A stretch of DNA of 64,000 nucleotides from Paenibacillus montanisoli. GTDB taxonomy: Bacteria > Bacillota > Bacilli > Paenibacillales > Paenibacillaceae. A program made the position numbers and the translations under genes. The DNA lies in NCBI RefSeq assembly GCF_003268025.1, contig NZ_QLUW01000006.1, positions 1-64,000 of the forward strand, in the 5' to 3' direction. Positions 25,958 through 34,550 of the stretch are shown here, piece by piece (the stretch's first letter is position 1; the number at the start of each line of letters is the position of its first letter). The notes beneath the pieces are model-generated. The model was given only the letters and a program-made list of their open reading frames with translations. It was not told the origin of the DNA and did no database searches.

Positions 25958-26166
25958 TGATGGCGATCATGTATGTTTTCTTCGTTGTCGTTCTTCTTTG
26001 GATCCAATTCAAGCTGATGAAAAAGACGGCGCAAACGAAGGATTATGTAACGGTGGGGCTCATCTTATCGATGTCGGTCATAGTCGGCGTATGCTTGACG
26101 ATGGGCATTCCGCTCATGAGTCCCACGATGATGCTGGAAAAGTGGCTCTCGGCGTGGGTGAAATGA
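25954..26166 (+). CDS. Small two-span membrane protein, candidate receptor D subunit
   Basis: A 70-residue protein with two predicted spans (IMYVFFVVVLLWIQF and YVTVGLILSMSVIVGVCLTMGI) and a short charged loop. Its ATG overlaps the stop of the C-subunit gene (ATGATGA), so it is translationally coupled within the operon. Some spore formers have a small two-helix D subunit in germinant receptor operons; position, size and topology fit. Assignment is from context. Confidence 0.75.
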   Translation: MMMAIMYVFFVVVLLWIQFKLMKKTAQTKDYVTVGLILSMSVIVGVCLTMGIPLMSPTMMLEKWLSAWVK

Positions 26167-26190
26167 TGGATCGGAGAAAGGGATTCGCGG

Positions 26191-27279
26191 ATGAAAAGTT
26201 CTGGACAAAACAACGTTATCTCGAATACGGAGCTTTGGACGCTCATGTTCGTATTCATGACAGCAAGCTCGATGTCGTTGCCCGTCGGGTACACCAAGGG
26301 GCATGATTCTTGGATCTCCGCCGTAATCGGCACCCTTGGCGGACTCTGTATCGGCTGGGTCTATGCGATGCTTTGCAGAGCATACCCGCAAAAGTCGGTT
26401 GTCCAAATCGCCCAGACCCTGCTTGGAGCTTGGACGGGGAAAGCAGTCGGGCTCTTATACACCTGTTACGGCTTCCAGCTAGGGGCTTACGTTTTGCGCA
26501 ATTTCGAAGATCTTACTTCGACCGTGCTATTGCCTCGAACCCCAGGCGTCGTCATCAGCGTGATCATGATCTCGATTTCGGCATGGGCCGCTTATCAAGG
26601 GATTGAAGTCATTTGCAGATGCGCGCTCATCTTAATGCTCTTCGTCGTCTTGCAGAGCATTCTATTCACAGTATTATTGATGCCGGATATGATGCCCGGC
26701 AATTTGTTTCCCGTATTGGAAGCGGGCTGGCGGTCCGTCTTCGATGGAGCCGCGCAAATCGCGACGTTCCCTCTGGGAGAGACGGTGCTGTTCGTCATGA
26801 TCATCCCTTTCGTGAACAGAGCAGCAAGAGTAAAAAAAACCGTCCTCTCCGCCATCGGAATGTCCGGCGTCTTCCTGATCGTAAGCCATTTCATCAATAT
26901 CATGGTATTGGGCGAGCTCGCGAGCAAACAAATACTCCCAGCGTATACGAGCTCGATGTACATCTCCGTAGGGGACTTTTTCGAACGAATCGAGCCGATC
27001 GTATTTACCGTTTGGGTGTTCGGCGAATTCACGAAGCTGACCGTCTGTCTGTTTGCGGCCTCTTTAGCTCTGGCGCAGACGGTTGGGAGCCGGAATTACC
27101 GGATTTACATCGTGCCCCTCGGGCTCGCTCTGTTAGAGCTGTCTATGTTTCTTCATCCGAATCAACTGGACGTGATCGCGTTTCAAAAGCATATATGGCC
27201 ATGGCTTTCGGCGCCTTTCCAATTGTTGATTCCTTTGGTTCTGCTGCTTTGCTCGCTATTCAGACGGAGGATCGATTAG
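26191..27279 (+). CDS. Spore germination permease (GerB family, subunit B)
   Basis: B subunit of the germinant receptor, an amino-acid-permease-like protein that binds the germinant. The 362-residue, very hydrophobic protein has about ten spans. The N-terminus ISNTELWTLMFVFMTAS and the LPVGY segment are typical of this family. GGAGAAAGG precedes ATG 26191. It closes the A-C-D-B operon and overlaps the convergent DUF2935 gene by four bases. Confidence 0.93.
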   Translation: MKSSGQNNVISNTELWTLMFVFMTASSMSLPVGYTKGHDSWISAVIGTLGGLCIGWVYAMLCRAYPQKSVVQIAQTLLGAWTGKAVGLLYTCYGFQLGAYVLRNFEDLTSTVLLPRTPGVVISVIMISISAWAAYQGIEVICRCALILMLFVVLQSILFTVLLMPDMMPGNLFPVLEAGWRSVFDGAAQIATFPLGETVLFVMIIPFVNRAARVKKTVLSAIGMSGVFLIVSHFINIMVLGELASKQILPAYTSSMYISVGDFFERIEPIVFTVWVFGEFTKLTVCLFAASLALAQTVGSRNYRIYIVPLGLALLELSMFLHPNQLDVIAFQKHIWPWLSAPFQLLIPLVLLLCSLFRRRID

Positions 27280-28082
27280 TTCCCGGCTCTAGGCTTGGCA
27301 GGATCGCAAACGGGACGAGGCACGCCTTGGGCGGCTTGAGAAAGCTTTTGTAAATAGTAGCATTCTTCCCGGTACATATGATCGGGGATCAGCAGTGATA
27401 ACGTGCTCAGCAATTCTTTGCCCTCGGTGAGCTCCTCCACTTCGGACAGAAATTTCATGAAGATGAGCATAACGGCATTCGCGTCTTGATTGAATCGGCG
27501 CAATGCAGGGAAATCCGTCAATTCGGTTCGCATATAACCCGCAAGCTCGATCGCTTTGAGATAGAAGGCTTCGAAGTCGCGTTCGAATGCATCGCTCCTG
27601 TTTTTCCAAGCCTTCTCTACCAGATCGAATTGGCACGACAAGATGCCCGCGTGGCCGATCGCGTCATGAAGCCATAATAAATGCTGGTGAAGCGCCGGTC
27701 CCGGAGGAGGCAGCTGGCTGCGCGTCAGCGCCGCAAATACGCGCATCGCTTCGTCGAGCTCGTTGACATTGTGATTCAAAAACGTAGGAGCCAGCGAAAT
27801 GACGATCGTTCCCGTTAGCGACCGCTTCAGCAAATGAAGCTTATACGCGCGAAATTGCACGTTCAACGGATTCGCCATATTAAGCAAGGCAGCAATGCCC
27901 GCGCGATCCAGGTTCTGCCTTGCCGAATTCAACAAGCTATCGTAGGCCTGAACGAACTGCTGTGCTCTGGTTATTTCCGCTGCCTCTCCCGGAGCCAGCG
28001 CATCCCGGATAAATCTCGCATGATCCCCTAGCACTTGCAGCCAAAATCGGAGCTCATAGAGCGCGCCGTTCTCAAAGTCCAT
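27276..28082 (-). CDS. DUF2935 protein
   Basis: 268-residue helical protein with two related four-helix halves: ALYELRFWLQVLGDHARFIRD at the start and HQHLLWLHDAIGHAGIL in the middle. This matches the DUF2935 family of spore formers, whose function is not established; the paired His and Glu/Asp in helices recall ferritin-like or haemerythrin-like bundles. ATG 28082 follows GGGAGCTGAGG; an upstream in-frame ATG at 28124 has no site. It runs against the germination operon and overlaps it at the 3' end. Confidence 0.82.
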   Translation of the reverse strand: MDFENGALYELRFWLQVLGDHARFIRDALAPGEAAEITRAQQFVQAYDSLLNSARQNLDRAGIAALLNMANPLNVQFRAYKLHLLKRSLTGTIVISLAPTFLNHNVNELDEAMRVFAALTRSQLPPPGPALHQHLLWLHDAIGHAGILSCQFDLVEKAWKNRSDAFERDFEAFYLKAIELAGYMRTELTDFPALRRFNQDANAVMLIFMKFLSEVEELTEGKELLSTLSLLIPDHMYREECYYLQKLSQAAQGVPRPVCDPAKPRAGN

Positions 28083-28227
28083 TTCCTCAGCTCCCTTATC
28101 AGAAGACCTTCGTTCCTTTATCACCCTATGTGAAATCGCCTGATCCGATGCCTAGCTAGTAGTAACAGAATAGCGCTGCTTAAATATTTGTAATACTGAA
28201 TATAATTCGCTAATAGTAATTTTTCCA

Positions 28228-28256
28228 TTGACAGGACAAAGCGTTTCGTTTTAAAT
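28228..28256 (+). promoter_or_regulatory. Promoter of the DoxX/hydrolase operon
   Basis: TTGACA, 17 bases, TTAAAT. The spacer contains AAAGCGTTTC, a partial CcpA-like match that I would not rely on. Confidence 0.7.
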
Positions 28257-28313
28257 TACTTATATAAAATTTATTTCTTTATTACTAATATTTTATGGGG
28301 GGAGAGAAAACGA

Positions 28314-28718
28314 ATGTCAAAGACTGCAGTTATATCGACCATGATGCGTGTGGTGATGGGAATCATATTCGTGTTCCACGGAATAGACAAGTTTAAAATG
28401 GGGCTGAGTAATGTTGAAGCATTTTTTGGCTCGATCGGCGTCCCCGGATTTTTGGCTTACGTCGTTGCGGTGCTTGAGTTAGCGGGCGGGATCATGCTGA
28501 TTGCGGGCTTGTTCACTCGCTATGTATCGGGTTTGTTTGTCGTCATGCTCCTCGGCGCTATTGCCACGACGAAGCTGTCGGCCGGACTTCTTGGTAACGG
28601 TCAAATGGCCGGATATGAGCTGGATCTCGGATTTATTTTGGTGACGTTGTATTTGGTTGTTGCCGATAAGACTCCGCTTTCCATCGATCGTATGATGATG
28701 AATAAACGCAGTGCGTAA
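28314..28718 (+). CDS. DoxX family membrane protein
   Basis: 134-residue protein with four spans. RVVMGIIFVFHGIDKFKMG and VAVLELAGGIMLIAGLFTR are the DoxX signature. Members such as B. subtilis MhqP are linked to quinone and thiol stress. The gene begins 18 bases before an esterase of the MhqD type ends its leader, so both share a promoter; the pairing supports a role in detoxifying electrophilic quinones. Confidence 0.87.
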   Translation: MSKTAVISTMMRVVMGIIFVFHGIDKFKMGLSNVEAFFGSIGVPGFLAYVVAVLELAGGIMLIAGLFTRYVSGLFVVMLLGAIATTKLSAGLLGNGQMAGYELDLGFILVTLYLVVADKTPLSIDRMMMNKRSA

Positions 28719-28735
28719 AGGAAGGTGGATCCACA

Positions 28736-29386
28736 ATGCAACCGATGTATCCATACGACATTCACATGCCGCTCAACCTGGAGCCGGGAAAGAAATATCC
28801 GACCATCTTTACCTTGCACGGCAAAGGCTCGAATGAACGAAATATGTTCGGTTTAGCCGCTCCGCTGTCTGAGGATTTCATTGTCATCGGCATTCGCGGC
28901 AATTTGCCGCTCGGCGCCGGTTACCAGTATTACGAGCTGAAAAGTCTAGGCAATCCCATACGGGAGATCTTTGACGACGCGGTCAAGCAGCTCGAAGGAT
29001 TCATTCATTATGCAACGGAGAAGTATCCGATTGATCCTGGCAAACGGTATTTGCTCGGGTTTAGCCAAGGCGCAATTCTATCCATGACGCTTGCGCTGGT
29101 GATGGGGGAGCAGCTGAAGGGAATCGTTGCGTTAAATGGATATATTCCTGACTTCGTGAAGTCGGAGTATCCAATTCGAAGCGTGAAGGATGTTTCCGTA
29201 TTTATTTCACATGGTGAATATGATTCGGTATTTCCTGTTCGTATCGGCCATGAGACGGCGGAATATTTGAAGGACCATACGAACCGCCTGGAATTTAAAC
29301 TTTACCCGACTGACCATGGTGTATCGGAAGAGAATCAGCGGGATTTTGTTAACTGGCTTAAGAAGGATGCCGGGTTAAGTACATGA
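28736..29386 (+). CDS. Alpha/beta hydrolase, carboxylesterase/phospholipase type (MhqD-like)
   Basis: 216-residue cytoplasmic serine hydrolase. The nucleophile elbow is GFSQGAI (Ser about 104), the acid Asp lies in SHGEYDSVFP and the base His in YPTDHGVS. The TLHGKGSNERN oxyanion loop is intact. It resembles MhqD/YodD-type esterases. It follows the DoxX gene by 17 bases with GGAAGGTGG before its ATG. The substrate is unknown. Confidence 0.85.
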   Translation: MQPMYPYDIHMPLNLEPGKKYPTIFTLHGKGSNERNMFGLAAPLSEDFIVIGIRGNLPLGAGYQYYELKSLGNPIREIFDDAVKQLEGFIHYATEKYPIDPGKRYLLGFSQGAILSMTLALVMGEQLKGIVALNGYIPDFVKSEYPIRSVKDVSVFISHGEYDSVFPVRIGHETAEYLKDHTNRLEFKLYPTDHGVSEENQRDFVNWLKKDAGLST

Positions 29387-29406
29387 ATGAGAGCTATGAA
29401 GCAGAA

Positions 29407-29437
29407 GCCCGCCGGTAATAGGCGGGCCTCTTTGTTT
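29407..29437 (+). terminator. Terminator after the hydrolase gene
   Basis: GCCCGCC / GGCGGGC with a 7-base loop, then CTCTTTGTTT. Confidence 0.88.
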
Positions 29438-29475
29438 ATGGCATGAATCTCTTGCCGGACGAGTAGCCGAAGAAG

Positions 29476-29526
29476 TTGTGATCGTTTTGTTTTCGGGTCA
29501 TAATAGAACGTGTACGGGTGGGGGTA
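29476..29526 (+). promoter_or_regulatory. Promoter and operator of the CsoR-family regulator
   Basis: TTGTGA, 17 bases, CATAAT. Just downstream TACGGGTGGGGGTA (29513-29526) has the G-tract flanked by TAC and GTA known for CsoR/RcnR/CstR operators. The position near the start of transcription suggests autorepression. Confidence 0.68.
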
Positions 29527-29542
29527 TGGATGGAGGGATCGC

Positions 29543-29806
29543 GTGAACATTTACGATGATGACTTAAAGAAGCGCATGCGGCGGCTGGAAGGTCAGGTCC
29601 GGGGCGTGCTTAATATGATGGAAGAAGAGAAGCATTGCAAAGACGTGGTGGCGCAAATATCCGCCGTTCGCAGCGCCGCGGATAAAGCGATTGCGTACAT
29701 TGTGGCGAAGAACTTGGAGCAATGCCTGCGTGAGGAACAACAATCAGGCGGCGATACGAGCGAGCTGGTTGCCGAGGCGGTGCGATTGCTGATTAAGAGC
29801 AAGTAG
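29543..29806 (+). CDS. CsoR/FrmR-family repressor, CstR-like (persulfide-sensing) type
   Basis: 87-residue all-helical repressor. RMRRLEGQVRGVLNMMEEEKHC, then KDVVAQISAVRSA, is the family core. The second-helix signature is NLEQC, where copper sensors have HxxxC; the Cys-Asn-Cys set and the tail AVRLLIKSK are those of CstR, which senses per- and polysulfides. I chose GTG 29543 with GGAGGGA 4 bases upstream over ATG 29510, which would lie on the operator. No sulfide-oxidation gene is adjacent, so targets are probably elsewhere. Confidence 0.83.
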   Translation: MNIYDDDLKKRMRRLEGQVRGVLNMMEEEKHCKDVVAQISAVRSAADKAIAYIVAKNLEQCLREEQQSGGDTSELVAEAVRLLIKSK

Positions 29807-29836
29807 GCGTGTTTACGATCAAAGGGGAGTGATCGA

Positions 29837-30547
29837 TTGTTTCTGCGAAGGCTTGAGCTTATGAATCCGGAAGGATCGACGGATTATCCGTTCAGCGTTC
29901 CGGCGCTGCAGCAGATGAAATCACTGGCATTTGAGACGAACGTGACGTTCTTCGTCGGGGAAAACGGCTCGGGGAAATCGACGCTGCTGGAGGCAATCGC
30001 GTATCAGTGCGGGTTTAATACGGCGGGCGGCGGCCGGAATAATGCGTATGACGTCGATGCGTCGCATTCCGGCTTGGGCGAATACATCCGGCTCTCGTGG
30101 ATGCCGAAGATTACGAACGGCTTCTTTATGCGGGCGGAAACGTTCTACCACTTTGCCTCGCATTTGGACACGATGCCGGGGAGCCTGCAATACTACGGCG
30201 GGCGCTCCTTGCATAAGCAATCGCACGGGGAAGCGTTTCTTTCCCTGTTTAACAACCGTTTCGGCAAACGAGCGATCTACCTGCTGGACGAGCCTGAGGC
30301 GGCGCTGTCGCCTGCGCGGCAGTTAGCCCTTCTGCGGATCATCAAGGACCTGGAGCATGAAGCGCAATTTATCATTGCTACGCATTCTCCGATCTTGCTT
30401 GGGTATCCCGATGCGCGGATTTTGAATTTCGACGAGCAGCCGGTGGAGGAGATCCGTTACGAGGATACGCTGCATTATATTGTGACGAGACGATTTCTGG
30501 AGAACAGGGAGAAGGTTTTGGATGAACTGTTCCATGATGAAGGATAG
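29837..30547 (+). CDS. AAA family ATPase (RecF/SMC-like, single domain)
   Basis: 236-residue soluble ATPase with an intact ABC-type head: Walker A VGENGSGKST (about 40), a signature-like SHGEAFLSL, Walker B IYLLDEPEAALSP (about 157) and the switch His in IIATHSPILL. It lacks membrane partners and coiled coil. Such proteins are often called predicted ATPase; the role is unknown. TTG 29837 with AAAGGGGAG upstream is the start. It follows the CstR-like gene by 30 bases and may be co-transcribed with it. Confidence 0.8.
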   Translation: MFLRRLELMNPEGSTDYPFSVPALQQMKSLAFETNVTFFVGENGSGKSTLLEAIAYQCGFNTAGGGRNNAYDVDASHSGLGEYIRLSWMPKITNGFFMRAETFYHFASHLDTMPGSLQYYGGRSLHKQSHGEAFLSLFNNRFGKRAIYLLDEPEAALSPARQLALLRIIKDLEHEAQFIIATHSPILLGYPDARILNFDEQPVEEIRYEDTLHYIVTRRFLENREKVLDELFHDEG

Positions 30548-30548
30548 G

Positions 30549-30597
30549 AAAGCCGGGTTGTTCAGGCGGAAATCTGAGCGGGCTCGGCTTTTTTTTG
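30549..30597 (+). terminator. Terminator after the AAA ATPase gene
   Basis: AAAGCCG / CGGCTTT outer stem with an inner loop, then eight T. Confidence 0.8.
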
Positions 30598-30670
30598 CGG
30601 GTGGCAGCAAACAAGTAAATGAAACGTAAGAAATCGAGATCAAACGTAAAAATAGGTGTGCCTCGCGCAA

Positions 30671-30699
30671 TTGACACCCTTGTGGCCGCGTGCTACTTT
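30671..30699 (+). promoter_or_regulatory. Promoter of the dehydratase gene
   Basis: TTGACA, 17 bases, TACTTT, 40 bases before the start codon. Confidence 0.6.
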
Positions 30700-30739
30700 T
30701 AGGGCGATATTCGAAACTTCTATGGGATGGGGAAAGTAG

Positions 30740-32458
30740 ATGAAGCTTAGAAGCGAGGCCTGGTTCGACCATCCGTCGGCAGAAACGCGGTTTCAGCACC
30801 GTTCGGCGATGCGGTCGAACGGCCATGTCCCGGACTCTTTCGTGGGCAAGCCCGTGATCGGCATCTTTAATTCTTGGAATGATCTAAACAGCTGCAACAT
30901 GCCTCATAAGGAATTGGTCGAATACGTAAAGCGGGGCATCCTGCTGGCCGGAGGCTACCCGCTTGAAATGCACACGATCACGACGCCGTCGGATTTCATG
31001 AAGCCGTCCGACCTGCCTTATCGCAATTTAATGGCGATGGATGTAGAAGAGCAAATTCGATCACTGCCGCTCGACGGCGTTGTCTTGCTCTGCGAATGCG
31101 ATAAAACGACGCCGGCGCAGCTCATGGGAGCCGCCAGCAGCAGGCTGCCGGCGCTGATGCTTGCGGCGGGCCACCGCGCCTCCGGAAGCTTCCGCGGCAA
31201 ACCGGTCCATTACGGCACAGATTTGTGGACCTACATGGATGAGTATGCAGCCGGCAAGTTAAGCGATGAGGATGTCCGGGAGCTGGAGCAGTGCATGTCC
31301 TGCTCGCGCGGCGGCTGTCCGGTCATGGGCACGGCTTCGACGATGAAGAGCTTGGCCGAGATGCTCGGCGTTATGCTCCCTGGCACATCGACCATCCCGG
31401 CTTCGCATTCCTCGCGGAAGATCGCGGCGGAGGAAACGGGCAAGCGTATCGTCGAAATGGTGCGCGAAGGCCTGACGGTAGACAAGCTGCTGACCGAGCG
31501 TGCCTTCGACAATGCGATCCGGCTGCTCGCGGCGCTCGGCGGTTCGACGAACGCGGTCATTCATTTGACCGCGATTGCCGGGCGGCTAGGCATTCGCATC
31601 CCGCTGGAGCGGTACGCGGAGCTGTCGAAGGGCGTGCCGCTGCTCGTCGATCTGCAGCCGAGCGGCCGCTACGGCATGGACGACTTCTTCGATGCGGGCG
31701 GGCTTCCCGCGGTCATCCGCGAGCTGCTGCCTTGGCTGCACGGCGAAAGCTTGACGGCGCTTGGCACGACCATTCAAGAAGCCTACGCCAAGTCGCCGCG
31801 TCACACCGATGTCATCGTATCGCCGGAGCGGCCGGTATCGGCGGTGTCGGGCATCGCGGTGCTGAAGGGGAACCTCGCGCCGGACGGCGCGGTATTGAAG
31901 CTGTCGGCGTCGAAGCTTCGGGATCGGCACCGCGGCAGGGCGCTCGTATTCGACGATTACGAGCTCATGTTAGACCAGCTGGCGGACGAGTCGTTGGACG
32001 TCGATGCCGATACGGTCTTGATCCTTCGCAATTGCGGCCCGATCGGAGCGGGAATGCCGGAATGGGGAGCGATTCCGATTCCGCGAAAGCTGCTTCGCGA
32101 AGGCGTGCGCGACATGGTGCGGATCAGCGATGCGCGGATGAGCGGAACGAGCTATGGCACCGTTATTTTGCACGTATCGCCGGAAGCTGCCGCCGGCGGC
32201 CCGCTGGCGCTTGTTCATACCGGGGATTGGATCGAAATCGAAATCGGGGAAGGCCGGCTGACGCTGGCGATCTCCGATGAAGAGCTCACGGAGAGGAAGA
32301 AGGCTTGGAAGCCTGCGGACGCCAAGCATAAGAGAGGGTACCCTCGCTTATTTAACGATACGGTATTGCAGGCGCACGAGGGATGCGACCTGTCGTTCCT
32401 GCGGCCTGCCGATGATACGGAAGTCCGTTTCGTGCCGCCGGTCGTGGGCAGAGGCTAG
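30740..32458 (+). CDS. IlvD/Edd family dehydratase (sugar-acid type)
   Basis: Iron-sulfur dehydratase removing water from a sugar acid or dihydroxy acid to give a 2-keto-3-deoxy acid. The 572-residue protein has the cluster cysteines in FNSWNDLNSCN, CECDKTTPA and CSRGGCPVMGTASTM, and the DARMSGTSYG motif near the C-terminus. The Asn-rich NSWNDLNSCN start is typical of the pentonate/hexonate branch (arabinonate or xylonate dehydratases), not of the isoleucine pathway enzyme. At the edge of a sugar-use region, a role in uronate or aldonate breakdown is likely. Confidence 0.88.
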   Translation: MKLRSEAWFDHPSAETRFQHRSAMRSNGHVPDSFVGKPVIGIFNSWNDLNSCNMPHKELVEYVKRGILLAGGYPLEMHTITTPSDFMKPSDLPYRNLMAMDVEEQIRSLPLDGVVLLCECDKTTPAQLMGAASSRLPALMLAAGHRASGSFRGKPVHYGTDLWTYMDEYAAGKLSDEDVRELEQCMSCSRGGCPVMGTASTMKSLAEMLGVMLPGTSTIPASHSSRKIAAEETGKRIVEMVREGLTVDKLLTERAFDNAIRLLAALGGSTNAVIHLTAIAGRLGIRIPLERYAELSKGVPLLVDLQPSGRYGMDDFFDAGGLPAVIRELLPWLHGESLTALGTTIQEAYAKSPRHTDVIVSPERPVSAVSGIAVLKGNLAPDGAVLKLSASKLRDRHRGRALVFDDYELMLDQLADESLDVDADTVLILRNCGPIGAGMPEWGAIPIPRKLLREGVRDMVRISDARMSGTSYGTVILHVSPEAAAGGPLALVHTGDWIEIEIGEGRLTLAISDEELTERKKAWKPADAKHKRGYPRLFNDTVLQAHEGCDLSFLRPADDTEVRFVPPVVGRG

Positions 32459-32481
32459 CGCATGACGCATGAATGAATAAC

Positions 32482-32524
32482 AATGCCCTTAATGGCTTCG
32501 CGAAGAAGCTATTAAGGGCATTTC
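32482..32524 (+). terminator. Terminator after the dehydratase gene
   Basis: AATGCCCTTAATGGCTTC pairs with GAAGCTATTAAGGGCATT, one mismatch; followed by TCAAAA only, so strong as a hairpin but poor in T. Confidence 0.7.
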
Positions 32525-32547
32525 AAAATGGAGGATATAAGCTAACC

Positions 32548-33324
32548 ATGTATATCGGAGTTGACGGATCCCAAAATCAATGGGTTGCCGCGCTAGTTGA
32601 CCGCGACCAAGGAAAGCCAACGATTCGATATGTTCAAGTCGCGCAGTTGGAAGAGCTATGGGCGGAATACGGCGCCGGCTGCCGGAAGCTGCTGATCGAT
32701 ATGCCGCTTGGGCTTAGCGGCGGCGGCAAACGCCGCCCCGACGAATTGGCGATGGAGTTTCTTGGCCCGGCCAATAAGAAGCGATGCTTCCATGCGCCCA
32801 GCTACGATGCGCTGGCGGAATGGCAGCGGCGGCAATCCGCGGATGTGAAGCTGACGCCTCAGGCGCTGTACGATGCCGTTAATGGCTTTAACGTTCGGGA
32901 CACGGGGCTCAAGCTGACGCCGCCCGGCTATGCTCTGGTGCCGAGGATCGCGAATGTACGCGAGTTCGTACTTAGCCTGCCGGATCGGTCGATCGCCTTG
33001 GAGGCGCATCCCGAGCTATGTTTTATGGCATTATCGAATCGGGACAGCTTCTCGAGCAAGCATCGGCTGCCCGGCATCTTCGAACGGCTCGCGGTTATCC
33101 AAACGCGCTTCCCGAACTTCATCGAGTATGTTGCTTCGAATGGAAGTCTGGTCTGGAGCGGCGATATGTCCGCCAAGATCGACGATGTTCTCGATGCGAC
33201 GGTCCTTGCGCTGACGGCACAACGAATCCATGAGAATCCCGATCGTTTAGTGCGGTTAACGAACGACCCTCCCATGGACGATCCGACCGGCATCCCGATC
33301 GAAATCGTCTATGCCAAGCTCTAG
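32548..33324 (+). CDS. DUF429 family protein
   Basis: 258-residue protein of the DUF429 family, which adopts an RNase-H-like fold and is predicted to be a nuclease; no biochemical role is established. MYIGVDGSQNQW at the start, LLIDMPLGL (about 55) and the conserved RCFHAPSYDAL, EAHPELCFMAL and KIDDVLDATVLAL motifs match the family and carry the expected acidic residues. ATG 32548 fits the family N-terminus; GGAGG lies 13 bases upstream, slightly far. The frame runs back through the terminator hairpin, which is not coding. Confidence 0.82.
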   Translation: MYIGVDGSQNQWVAALVDRDQGKPTIRYVQVAQLEELWAEYGAGCRKLLIDMPLGLSGGGKRRPDELAMEFLGPANKKRCFHAPSYDALAEWQRRQSADVKLTPQALYDAVNGFNVRDTGLKLTPPGYALVPRIANVREFVLSLPDRSIALEAHPELCFMALSNRDSFSSKHRLPGIFERLAVIQTRFPNFIEYVASNGSLVWSGDMSAKIDDVLDATVLALTAQRIHENPDRLVRLTNDPPMDDPTGIPIEIVYAKL

Positions 33325-34433
33325 TAGACGGCTCCCGTCCAGCCGCTCAGCTTCGCGACCGCTTCCACATAGAAGTAATCGCCGTAAATGAGCGAGACGC
33401 CGATGTTCGTGTTCGCGGGCTTATGTCCGGTCCCTTCCAGCAAGATCGCTTCGTGCTCCGGCTGCTCCCAGGCTGCATAATGCTCGGTCAGCGACCGCGC
33501 GATCCGGGCGGCCCAGTCGGAATAATAGCCGCTTTCCTCCGCGGGAACCAGCTTGGCAAGCTCCAGCAGGCCTGATGCCGCAATCGCCGCAGCGGACGTA
33601 TCTCTAGGCTCCGAACCGGCGTTTGGCGCGCGGAAATCCCATGGCGGGATGCCGTTCTCCGGCAAGGAGGCAAGGAAGAAATGGGCGACCCGCTTGGAAG
33701 CGTCCAAGTATTTCGCATCGCCGGTATATTTGTACGCATTGGCGAAGCCGTACAGCGCCCATGTCGTGCCGCGGCTCCACGCGGACGTCGGCGAGTAGCC
33801 TTGGCCGCCAAGCGCCTCGATGAACGCGCCGCTCTCCGGATCGAAGCTGACGATATGATTCACGGAGCCGTCAGGGCGAACGAAGTGCTGCAGCGCCGTA
33901 TCGGCATGACGGACCGCGATATGCTTGAAGCGGGGATCGTCCGCCATCTCCGAGGCCCAGAACAGCAGCGACAGATTCATCATGCAGTCGATGATCGCCC
34001 AGCCGGTAAAATGATAGTTCCAGGCGCGGATGAAATTGCCGGCCGGATTGAAGCGCCCGGCCAAGAAGCTTGCGGCCTGAAGGCCGATTCGCAAGCCCTC
34101 CGGATCGCCGGTCAGCTTATGTTTAATGACGGCCGTGGACAGAAATTGGAAGCCGACGTCGTGATGAATTTCCTGGGTAGGCTTATTCAGATACTGGCTT
34201 AGCCGCGCATCCCAATTCCATGCCGCTTCCTTATAGTGCGTCTTGCCCGTCTGGGCGTACATGACCCACAGCAGGCCGGGCCAGAATCCGGACGTCCAGT
34301 AATCCGGCTCCCGATGCCGGTAAATGCCGTCGCTGCCCGCGGCTTCGGGACATTTGTCTCCGATCCGGACGATCATGCCGTCCACTTTCTTCTGCAGTCG
34401 TTCCATAATGGTAGTGAAATATAAAGCATCCAT
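33321..34433 (-). CDS. Glycoside hydrolase family 88, unsaturated uronyl hydrolase
   Basis: Removes the unsaturated uronic acid that polysaccharide lyases leave on the non-reducing end of oligosaccharides. The 370-residue protein is an alpha6/alpha6 barrel with family motifs PDYWTSGFWPGLLW (about 45), the catalytic Asp of HHDVGFQ (about 92) and the second Asp in AIIDCMMNL. No signal peptide; cytoplasmic. ATG 34433 follows GAGGTGA. It is divergent from an AraC regulator that probably controls it, with 117 bases between. Confidence 0.88.
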   Translation of the reverse strand: MDALYFTTIMERLQKKVDGMIVRIGDKCPEAAGSDGIYRHREPDYWTSGFWPGLLWVMYAQTGKTHYKEAAWNWDARLSQYLNKPTQEIHHDVGFQFLSTAVIKHKLTGDPEGLRIGLQAASFLAGRFNPAGNFIRAWNYHFTGWAIIDCMMNLSLLFWASEMADDPRFKHIAVRHADTALQHFVRPDGSVNHIVSFDPESGAFIEALGGQGYSPTSAWSRGTTWALYGFANAYKYTGDAKYLDASKRVAHFFLASLPENGIPPWDFRAPNAGSEPRDTSAAAIAASGLLELAKLVPAEESGYYSDWAARIARSLTEHYAAWEQPEHEAILLEGTGHKPANTNIGVSLIYGDYFYVEAVAKLSGWTGAVY

Positions 34434-34550
34434 CACTCTCGTTCACCTCGGTTAAAAAGATATAAGCTTATTGTACTAGCGGGAAACCGAGTCCGATCTT
34501 GGCCCGTTGCGCGAAAATGTTGTTCTATTGCTATGTTGGAGGGGAGCGGA

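Noticed and set aside
28228-28256. CcpA site in the DoxX promoter
   Set aside because: AAAGCGTTTC resembles only the core of a cre site; outer positions do not match.
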